Assembly: GCA_017469885.1 (NCBI GenBank)
Contig: JAFUFO010000030.1
Coordinates: 1 to 64,000 of the forward strand
Source: Solobacterium sp.
Lineage (GTDB): Bacteria > Bacillota_I > Bacilli_A > Erysipelotrichales > Erysipelotrichaceae
DNA: 64,000 bases
Direction of reading: 5' to 3'
Below are positions 7,183 to 13,769 of the stretch, one piece after another. The translations under genes and the position numbers were made by a program. Each line of letters opens with the position of its first letter. The first letter of the stretch is position 1. A model generated the notes under the pieces. The model searched no databases, had not been told where the DNA came from, and saw only the letters and a list, made by a program, of their open reading frames with translations.

Positions 7183-8733
7183 GTGGCAGAAGAAGTACTG
7201 CGAATGCAAGGGATTACCAAAATCTATCCAAATGGATTTATGGCCAACCGTAACATTACGTTCGGTATCGGCCAGAACGAAATCCATGCACTGGTTGGTG
7301 AAAACGGTGCCGGTAAGACCACGCTGATGAAGATCCTTTTTGGCATGGAGGATTGCCAGGAAGGCAAGATTTTCATCAACGGCAAAGAAGAGAAAATTGC
7401 GAATCCTCTTGACGCGATCGCAAAGGGTGTTGGTATGGTTCACCAGCATTTTATGCTGTTGCCGTCACTCAGCGTTGCGGAAAACGTTACGCTCGGCGTT
7501 GAGCCGATGAAGAACGGTCTGTTTGACTACAACACCGCAGTCAAGGAGACACAGGAAATTGCGGATAAATACAATTTCAAAGTTGACGCTACCGCCAAGG
7601 TTTCGACACTGTCCGTAGGCCAGATGCAGAAGGTTGAGATTCTGAAGGCGCTGATCAAAGGCGCAAAGATCCTCATCCTTGACGAACCGACCGCCGTTCT
7701 TACACCGCAGGAAACAGAAGAACTGTTCGAGCAGCTCTTCAAGCTGCGTGATTCCGGCGTATCTGTCATCTTTATTTCTCATAAGCTCGAAGAGGTCATG
7801 CGCATCTGTTCCAAGGTTACCGTTCTCCGCCGCGGCGAATGCATGGGAACCTATGATACGAAGGACCTTGATGAGTCAAAGATTTCGCGTCTGATGGTCG
7901 GCCGTGACGTTATCCTCAAGATTGAAAAGGAAGACCCGCAGCCCAAGGAAGCGATTCTTGAGATCAAGGATCTGCACCGTTACAACTCGTTCGGAAAAGC
8001 GGTCATTGACGGTGTTTCCTTTACGGTTCATTCCGGTGAAGTCGTCGGTATTGCCGGTGTCGAAGGAAACGGCCAGAGCGAGCTTTCCGAAGTTCTTGCC
8101 GGACTTTCCGAATTTGCGTCCGGTGATGTCATTCTGAACGGCAAATCCATCAAGGGTCTCTCGGTTCGCCAGATCCGTGACAACGGCATGGCCTATATCG
8201 CAGAAGACCGTATGGTGGAAGGTGTCTCCGGTGACATGTCCATTGAAATGAATATCATGGCTGACCGGTTCACGAAGCCCAATTATAAGACCGGCCTGTT
8301 CGTCGATGCCAAGAAGATCCGGAAGGAAACCGAAGAGCTGATCCAGGAATTTGAAATTCTCTGTGACGGTCCGGAACAGCCTGTCCGCATGCTTTCCGGC
8401 GGTAACATTCAGAAGGTCGTCGTTGCCCGTGAATTTACTTCCGGCGCAAACTTCATTCTTGCCAACCAGCCGACCCGCGGTATCGACGTCGGTACAGCGG
8501 AAATGATCCGTAAGACCATCGTCCGCAAGTCCCGTGAGGAAGGCACCTGCACGATTCTGATTTCCGCGGACCTCAATGAGGTTCTCGAGTGCTCCGACCG
8601 TCTGCTTGTCATGCGGAAGGGCAAGGTTGTCGCGGCGTTCCCGAAAGCAAATGAAGTTTCGGAAGACACGCTTGGTGAGTATATGCTTGGTCTTAAATCC
8701 ATGACTCCCGAACAGATGGAGGGTCTGTTATGA
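7183..8733 (+). CDS. nupO: Nucleoside ABC transporter, duplicated ATPase
   Basis: ATP-binding component of a sugar/nucleoside-type ABC importer; 516 aa with two nucleotide-binding domains in one chain, as in RbsA and NupO. The first half has Walker A GENGAGKT (residues 39-46), signature LSVGQ and Walker B ILILDEPTA. The second half has a degenerate Walker A (GVEGNGQSE) and the signature LSGGN, the usual asymmetry of this family. GTG start, with AAGGGGGT about 9 nt upstream. The stop overlaps the first permease start by 4 nt. Energises uptake of nucleosides delivered by the BMP lipoprotein encoded upstream. Confidence 0.9.
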   Translation: MAEEVLRMQGITKIYPNGFMANRNITFGIGQNEIHALVGENGAGKTTLMKILFGMEDCQEGKIFINGKEEKIANPLDAIAKGVGMVHQHFMLLPSLSVAENVTLGVEPMKNGLFDYNTAVKETQEIADKYNFKVDATAKVSTLSVGQMQKVEILKALIKGAKILILDEPTAVLTPQETEELFEQLFKLRDSGVSVIFISHKLEEVMRICSKVTVLRRGECMGTYDTKDLDESKISRLMVGRDVILKIEKEDPQPKEAILEIKDLHRYNSFGKAVIDGVSFTVHSGEVVGIAGVEGNGQSELSEVLAGLSEFASGDVILNGKSIKGLSVRQIRDNGMAYIAEDRMVEGVSGDMSIEMNIMADRFTKPNYKTGLFVDAKKIRKETEELIQEFEILCDGPEQPVRMLSGGNIQKVVVAREFTSGANFILANQPTRGIDVGTAEMIRKTIVRKSREEGTCTILISADLNEVLECSDRLLVMRKGKVVAAFPKANEVSEDTLGEYMLGLKSMTPEQMEGLL

Positions 8734-9887
8734 CAGAAAAAGAAAAGAAGACAGTTGTAGAGACTTCCGGTACGGCACAGAAGGATCCGCGCCGTACTGA
8801 CGCAATGCGGAAGACGCAGCGTATCGAAGCGATTATGGAAATTGTCCGTATCGTTGCGGGCATGGCGATTGCATATATCGTCGCGCTTCTGATTCTCGTT
8901 GCGATCTCTGATGATCCTGTCTTTATCGTCAAACAGTTTATTCTCGGACCGTTCTCTTCTCCCAGACGTATCGGTTCCATCGTCAACCTCGCAGTGCCGT
9001 TTACACTCTGCGGTCTGTCGATGTGCTTCATGTACGCGGTTAACAAGTTCAACCTGATCGGTGAAAGTATCTTCATGCTTTCCGGCTGTATCATCACCTG
9101 GGTTGCGCTCGCGATCGGCCAGAACATGCCGGCAATCATCCTGATTCCGCTGCTTCTGATCGTCGGTGCAATCGTCGGTGCGGTGCTGTCGTTCATTCCG
9201 GCAATCATGGACCGCAAGCTCAACGCAAACGTCGTTGTCGTCTCCCTGATGCTCAACTCCGTCATTGCTCAGCTTGCAATCTATATTCTCCGTTACTACA
9301 TGAAGGACCCGGGCATTTCATTCATCGGTTCCTATGAACTCCCGAAACAGATCCAGTTCGCGACGCTGTTCGGTAAAATGCGTATCGGCGCCGGTGTGAT
9401 CATTGCGCTGATCGCGGTTGTCATTGTCTCGATCATCTTCTTCAAGACCGCATTCGGCTGGAAGATGCGCATTGTCGGCTCCAACCCGAAGTTTGCGACT
9501 GCTGTCGGTCTTTCGACCCTCGGCATCTCATTTGCGGCACAGCTCGCCGGCGGCGCGCTTGCCGGTGTTGCCGGTGCGACCGAAATCATGAACAGCTACA
9601 AGCGGTTCCAGTGGACAGCCTCCACAGGACATGGATTTGACGGTCTGCTTGTTGCGGTTCTTGCGAAGAAGAACCCGGTGCTCGTACCGATCGGCGCACT
9701 GTTCCTGGCATATGTCCGGATCGGCGCAGACGTCGTCAACACATCCGGTGATATCCCGTACGAATTCATTTCAGTCATTCAGGGTATCATTATTCTCCTT
9801 GTTGCAGCGGAATCCTTCCTTTCCGGCTTCAAGAACCGTCTTATCTATCGGTCTGTTCAGGCAGACAAGGCAAAGAAGAGTGCCTGA
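8730..9887 (+). CDS. nupP: Nucleoside ABC transporter permease 1
   Basis: A 385-aa inner-membrane permease of the branched-chain amino acid/nucleoside (LivH/RbsC-like) type. After a hydrophilic N-terminus of about 45 residues there are about ten hydrophobic helices. The sequence VGSNPKFATAVGLS before the conserved Ala/Gly-rich loop is the ATPase contact region of this family. Starts within the ATPase stop codon (ATGA) and is followed after 17 nt by the second permease, so ATPase and permeases are made as a unit. Confidence 0.88.
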   Translation: MTEKEKKTVVETSGTAQKDPRRTDAMRKTQRIEAIMEIVRIVAGMAIAYIVALLILVAISDDPVFIVKQFILGPFSSPRRIGSIVNLAVPFTLCGLSMCFMYAVNKFNLIGESIFMLSGCIITWVALAIGQNMPAIILIPLLLIVGAIVGAVLSFIPAIMDRKLNANVVVVSLMLNSVIAQLAIYILRYYMKDPGISFIGSYELPKQIQFATLFGKMRIGAGVIIALIAVVIVSIIFFKTAFGWKMRIVGSNPKFATAVGLSTLGISFAAQLAGGALAGVAGATEIMNSYKRFQWTASTGHGFDGLLVAVLAKKNPVLVPIGALFLAYVRIGADVVNTSGDIPYEFISVIQGIIILLVAAESFLSGFKNRLIYRSVQADKAKKSA

Positions 9888-9904
9888 TCCGAGGAGGTTA
9901 AATC

Positions 9905-10828
9905 ATGTCAATTGATATTGTTGCGTTTATAGCGGATGCAATTAAGATGTCGACACCGCTTGTGTTCGCCGCTCTGGCTGCGCTGATGACCAGACAGGCC
10001 GGCATGTTCAACATGGGTGTTGAAGGTATGATTCTCTGTTCTGCACTCGGTGCAGTTACCGGTGCACATTATCTTGGAAATGTCTGGGCTGGTGTTGCCT
10101 GCGGCATTCTCACCGGACTGCTCACCGGATTTGTCATTGCGTTTGCTCATCTGAGCGGCAAGACGGATCTGTACCTGACGTGTATTGCGTTCAACCTTGC
10201 GGCGACCGGCGGAACGGTATTCATCATGTATCTTCTGACCGGTGAAAAGTCCACAACTTCCGGTGCGTTCCGTTCCTACCAGATCCCGAATATCAATATT
10301 CCGATCATTAAGGACATTCCGATTCTCGGACGGATCATTTCCGGGCAGAGCCTTCTGACCTATGTCGCAGTATTCTGCGTATGGTTCGTATGGTTCCTTC
10401 TGAAGCGCACCCGTGTCGGTCTGCGTATCCGTTCGGTCGGTGAAAACCCGAAGGCGGCAGAATCCGTCGGTATCAGCGTAAAGAAGATCGGTTATATCGC
10501 ATTCCTGTTCTGCGGACTGTTTGCCGGACTTTCCGGAACATTCCTCTCCATGAGCTGGGTTACATTCTTCATGAAGAACATGGTCAACGGCCGAGGCTAT
10601 ATCGGACTTTCCGCCCAGAACATGGCAAACGGTAATCCGGTTGGCTCCGCGCTTGTATCACTGCTGTTCGGTGCGACCAGCTCGCTGTCACTGACCCTCA
10701 AGTCACAGTCCAACTTCCCGACCGAATTCCTTGAGATGATTCCGTATCTTGCGACAATTATTGCCATCGTGTTTACGAGTCTCTACTCGATTCACCGCAA
10801 GCGCAAGATCGAACAGGGTATCAAATAA
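9905..10828 (+). CDS. nupQ: Nucleoside ABC transporter permease 2
   Basis: A 307-aa permease that pairs with the preceding one to form the heterodimeric channel. MTRQAGMFNMGVEGMIL near the N-terminus and VGENPKAAESVGIS in the cytoplasmic coupling loop are typical of NupQ/YufQ proteins. A strong GAGGAGGT site lies 8 nt before the ATG. Last transporter gene; a perfect terminator follows it. Confidence 0.9.
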   Translation: MSIDIVAFIADAIKMSTPLVFAALAALMTRQAGMFNMGVEGMILCSALGAVTGAHYLGNVWAGVACGILTGLLTGFVIAFAHLSGKTDLYLTCIAFNLAATGGTVFIMYLLTGEKSTTSGAFRSYQIPNINIPIIKDIPILGRIISGQSLLTYVAVFCVWFVWFLLKRTRVGLRIRSVGENPKAAESVGISVKKIGYIAFLFCGLFAGLSGTFLSMSWVTFFMKNMVNGRGYIGLSAQNMANGNPVGSALVSLLFGATSSLSLTLKSQSNFPTEFLEMIPYLATIIAIVFTSLYSIHRKRKIEQGIK

Positions 10829-10849
10829 GCTTCAGATCTGCAGTTATTT

Positions 10850-10892
10850 ACAGGATATCGGTTCTTTGCAAAACCGGTATCCTGTTTTCTTT
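10850..10892 (+). terminator. Intrinsic terminator after nupQ
   Basis: ACAGGATA (10850-10857) and TATCCTGT (10878-10885), with inner CGGTT/AACCG pairs, followed by TTTTCTTT. The phosphorylase gene begins only 20 nt later and has no obvious promoter, so some read-through is likely. Confidence 0.8.
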
Positions 10893-10911
10893 AAACAAGG
10901 AGGAAAATACT

Positions 10912-11637
10912 ATGCTTCAGCCACATATTCAGCTGGACGCAGTCAATGCACGCTGTGCCATTCTGCCGGGCGATCCCGCACGGCTTGACCGTATCGCAAA
11001 AGAACTGACGGATGTCAGAGAACTTGCCTATAACCGGGAATTCCGTACCTTATGCGGCATGTTTGAAGGAATGCCGGTCATCGCATGCTCTACCGGAATC
11101 GGCGGCAGTTCCGCGTCCATTGCGATTGAAGAACTGCATAATCTCGGCGTCGATGCCATGATCCGGATCGGATCCTGCGGGGCACTTCAGAAAGGGATCG
11201 GCCTTGGTGATCTGATCTTTGCGGAAGGGGCAGTGCGGGATGAAGGTACATCCAGAGCGTATGCGGATATCCGATTTCCGGCAGTTCCGAATCACAGACT
11301 GCTGGAAGAATGCATCCGCAAAGCGGAGGAAATGAACTGGACATATCATACCGGTATCGTCCACAGCCACGAAAGCTTCTATATCGATACGAACGCGGAA
11401 GAAGAAGCGAAATGGAGCCGTTACGGCGTGCTTGGTGCGGATATGGAAACAGCCGCGCTGTTTACGGTTGGAAGACTTCGCGGGATCCGCACCGCATCCA
11501 TTCTGAATAATGTCGTTCTCTACGGAACAGATACCTCAGAATCCATCGGAAGCTATGCGGACGGTGCCGCGTTGACCGCAGAGGGAGAGCGCAGGGAAAT
11601 CATTACCGCGCTTTCTGCCCTGAAGAATGCAAAATGA
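10912..11637 (+). CDS. Nucleoside phosphorylase (uridine phosphorylase-like)
   Basis: A 241-aa NP-I family enzyme that splits a nucleoside with phosphate into base and (deoxy)ribose 1-phosphate. Seen: ILPGDPARLDRIA (phosphate-binding loop), IACSTGIGGSSASIAIEEL, RIGSCGALQ and the ADMETAALF motif whose Glu and Met bind the ribose. The sequence before ADMETAA resembles uridine phosphorylase more than PNP, but SHESFY replaces the usual SSDTFY, so uridine versus purine preference is open. AAGGAGG lies 8 nt before the ATG. Overlaps the next gene by 4 nt. Confidence 0.88.
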   Translation: MLQPHIQLDAVNARCAILPGDPARLDRIAKELTDVRELAYNREFRTLCGMFEGMPVIACSTGIGGSSASIAIEELHNLGVDAMIRIGSCGALQKGIGLGDLIFAEGAVRDEGTSRAYADIRFPAVPNHRLLEECIRKAEEMNWTYHTGIVHSHESFYIDTNAEEEAKWSRYGVLGADMETAALFTVGRLRGIRTASILNNVVLYGTDTSESIGSYADGAALTAEGERREIITALSALKNAK

Positions 11638-12233
11638 AAAAACGGGTTCTGTTTATTGACTGTCTCATGCGCGGGCATTCCCGTACACATCTGCTTTCCG
11701 ACGCATTCTTTGACGGACTGAATAAAGACCGGTTCCAGGTTCATACCCTGAAGCTGAGCGAGCTGGATCTTCAGCCGCTCGCAAATGATTTTTATATGGA
11801 ACGGGAAGAACTGCTTGCGGCGCAGGAACTGGATCATCCCAGATTTCAATGGGCAAAGCTCTTTGCGGCAAGTGATCTGATCGTGATTGCGGCACCGTTC
11901 TGGGATCTCAGTTTTCCATCGCTTCTGAAAATTTTTATTGAGAATATCTGTGTCGAAGGAATCACGTTCCGGTCCGATGAAACCGGTCTGCATGGACTCT
12001 GCCGGGCGAATAAACTGGTATATCTCACCACAAGAGGCGGATTCATTGAAACCGGTTCTCCGTTAGAACAGGCGACACCGTATCTCAAGGCACTGTCTCA
12101 GCTGCTTGGCTATGGTGAAGTGATAACGATTGCGGCTTCCGGTATGGACGTGCAGGGATATGATGTTGAAAACGCGCTGCGCCAGGCAATGGCTGCCGCG
12201 AAAAAAACCGCCGAACAGATATCGGCGGAATAA
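11634..12233 (+). CDS. Flavodoxin-fold NAD(P)H oxidoreductase
   Basis: A 199-aa protein of the Flavodoxin_2/NAD(P)H quinone reductase and FMN-azoreductase group, which binds FMN and reduces quinones, azo compounds or similar acceptors. The N-terminal strand with RGHSRTHLLSD corresponds to the phosphate-binding loop; IVIAAPFWDLSFPSLLKIF and LTTRGGF are the flavin-contacting motifs of AzoR-like proteins. Translationally coupled to the nucleoside phosphorylase (ATGA overlap); a functional link is not obvious. Its stop abuts the stop of the convergent RNase HIII gene with no spacer. Confidence 0.82.
   Translation: MKKRVLFIDCLMRGHSRTHLLSDAFFDGLNKDRFQVHTLKLSELDLQPLANDFYMEREELLAAQELDHPRFQWAKLFAASDLIVIAAPFWDLSFPSLLKIFIENICVEGITFRSDETGLHGLCRANKLVYLTTRGGFIETGSPLEQATPYLKALSQLLGYGEVITIAASGMDVQGYDVENALRQAMAAAKKTAEQISAE
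12201..12228 (-). terminator. Terminator of rnhC inside the opposite gene
   Basis: On the minus strand CCGCCGA pairs with TCGGCGG (12222-12228 with 12208-12214) and is followed by TTTTTTT (12201-12207). It lies within the last codons of the oxidoreductase gene on the other strand. The same stem with AATAATTATTT could act weakly on the plus strand. Confidence 0.7.
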
Positions 12234-13079
12234 TTATTTCAGTTTCTCTGTATTCTTGAAATGAAGCTTGGCAACTTCGCCGAGCTTTTCTTTTCCGAAT
12301 CGTTCAACAAATTCCTTTGCGCAGCGGTCGGCAGGAGCGCCGGATCCTTTCGCAAATGTCATGCCATAGTATTCTTCCATCTTATCCATGTATTCAAGGA
12401 ATGCGTTACGCGCAAGGATCGATGCGGCTCCGACAGCGGGGTATTTGTTCTCTGCCTTGGTCTCAAAGTGAAGGGTCCGGATGACGTTCGGTTCATTGCG
12501 CAGATAACTGTAGTACATCGGTTTCGGCGCAAACTGGTCAACGATGCAGAAAGAAGGCAGGTTGTGCTTCGCCGCAAGATTCAGATAGGCCTGATTATGA
12601 AGTTTCGCCTTGATCGCATTCATGTTCGTGGTGGTATGAACCTGGTTGTAATGCGAGGGGGAAACGATCAGAATCGTATGCGGCAGGAGCTGTTTCAGCT
12701 CCGGTGCGATGCGGCGGATATCCGCATCCGTGACCGCTTTGGAGTCCCGGACGCCAAGTTCCTGAAGTCGGGGAAGATCTGCCTTTGTGACAATGGCTGC
12801 ACTGACGCATACCGGGCCGAAATAATCGCCGGTCCCAACTTCATCACTGCCGGCTTCCGGCAGCGGAATATCATCAGCTGCGGTCTGAAACGGAGAGGCG
12901 TAGATTTCCGCATCCTTCCCCTGAAAGACCACTTTTCCGCTTGTATAGCTGGTGATGACACAGTTTTCCGGGCGGAGCTGCCAGTCCGCATACTGCGGCG
13001 CAGTGGTTTCATATTCACGAAACGCATCATGGAGACGCTGTTTCTGTTCAGAATTCAGTTTGATCGTGATCGTACTCAT
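12234..13079 (-). CDS. rnhC: Ribonuclease HIII
   Basis: Removes RNA from RNA-DNA hybrids (R-loops, primers) in the cytoplasm. The 281-aa protein has an N-terminal TBP-like substrate-binding domain (to about residue 85), then the RNase H fold with GSDEVGTGDYFGP holding the first catalytic Asp-Glu pair and LGVRDSK. The ATG at 13079 was chosen over an ATG 18 nt upstream: it lies 6 nt after an extended -10 TACAAT and has no ribosome-binding site, so the mRNA is probably leaderless. The upstream ATG would lie inside the -10 box. Convergent with the oxidoreductase gene, divergent from a GNAT gene. Confidence 0.92.
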   Translation of the reverse strand: MSTITIKLNSEQKQRLHDAFREYETTAPQYADWQLRPENCVITSYTSGKVVFQGKDAEIYASPFQTAADDIPLPEAGSDEVGTGDYFGPVCVSAAIVTKADLPRLQELGVRDSKAVTDADIRRIAPELKQLLPHTILIVSPSHYNQVHTTTNMNAIKAKLHNQAYLNLAAKHNLPSFCIVDQFAPKPMYYSYLRNEPNVIRTLHFETKAENKYPAVGAASILARNAFLEYMDKMEEYYGMTFAKGSGAPADRCAKEFVERFGKEKLGEVAKLHFKNTEKLK

Positions 13080-13085
13080 GGCGAA

Positions 13086-13107
13086 ATTGTAGCACACATG
13101 ATATTGT
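13086..13107. promoter_or_regulatory. Back-to-back leaderless promoters of rnhC and GNAT gene
   Basis: The two start codons are only 35 bp apart. Leftward: extended -10 TGcTACAAT (box at 13086-13091), 6 nt to the rnhC ATG. Rightward: extended -10 TGaTATTGT (box at 13102-13107), 7 nt to the GNAT ATG at 13115. Neither has a Shine-Dalgarno, and each -35 region must fall at or inside the other gene's start. Confidence 0.55.
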
Positions 13108-13114
13108 CTTGCTT

Positions 13115-13609
13115 ATGAGTATCCGGTTGCTGAAAACAGAAGAGCTTGATGAAGCGCTTGTTATCTATGAGAATGCCCGTGCATTTATGCGGCGCATCGG
13201 CAATGTGAACCAGTGGAAGGATAACTGGCCGCCGTTAGAGGTATTGCAGGATGATATTGAGAAACATCAGCTGTATGGTGTCTTTCATGACGATGTACTG
13301 GCCGGGGTATTTGCGTACTGGTATGGGGATCATGCGGAGTCGACCTATGATGTGATCTATGACGGTGAATGGCAGTGTGACCGTCCGTATGGTGTCGTAC
13401 ATCGGATCGCTGCGGTTGAAGAAAGCGGAGCCGGGAAGGAAGCGATTCGCTGGGCAATCCGAAGCGCAGACGGTCATCTTCGTATGGATACGCATGAAGA
13501 CAATGCGGCAATGCGGCATGTACTGAAATCTCTCGGGTTCCGGCAATGCGGGATCATTCTCCTGAAAAACGGGGATCCGAGAATCGCCTTTGAGATTGCG
13601 GAACAGTGA
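13115..13609 (+). CDS. GNAT family N-acetyltransferase
   Basis: A 164-aa protein with the layout of GNAT acetyltransferases, which move an acetyl group from acetyl-CoA to an amine; the substrate is unknown. ALVIYENARAFMRRIGN at the N-terminus and VHRIAAVEESGAGKEAIRWAI in the middle match strands and helix 3 around the acetyl-CoA site, followed by LRMDTHEDNAAMRHVLKSLGF, the usual GNAT C-terminal pattern. The ATG at 13115 was preferred to the in-frame TTG six bases upstream because it lies 7 nt after a -10-like box. Single-gene transcript ending at a strong terminator. Confidence 0.85.
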   Translation: MSIRLLKTEELDEALVIYENARAFMRRIGNVNQWKDNWPPLEVLQDDIEKHQLYGVFHDDVLAGVFAYWYGDHAESTYDVIYDGEWQCDRPYGVVHRIAAVEESGAGKEAIRWAIRSADGHLRMDTHEDNAAMRHVLKSLGFRQCGIILLKNGDPRIAFEIAEQ

Positions 13610-13613
13610 CAAC

Positions 13614-13642
13614 GAATTTCGGGAATCCCGGAATTCTTTTTT
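13614..13642 (+). terminator. Intrinsic terminator after the GNAT gene
   Basis: GAATT-T-CGGG with loop AAT and CCCG-G-AATTC (13614-13636), followed by six T. Confidence 0.8.
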
Positions 13643-13705
13643 AGTTACCGTTAAATGCATGCCTACTGCGTCTAAAATCCACGAAAATTCGTCATTCAAA
13701 AGGGT

Positions 13706-13711
13706 TATAAT
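13706..13711 (+). promoter_or_regulatory. -10 box of glgB
   Basis: Perfect TATAAT 58 nt before the glgB ATG. The -35 is not clear. The leader holds a TTACGC-ATCT-GCGTAA hairpin (13722-13737) and an AAGGAGA ribosome-binding site. Confidence 0.5.
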
Positions 13712-13769
13712 AAATTCATAATTACGCATCTGCGTAAACATAACACAATTTTTAAGGAGAACTTTACAT

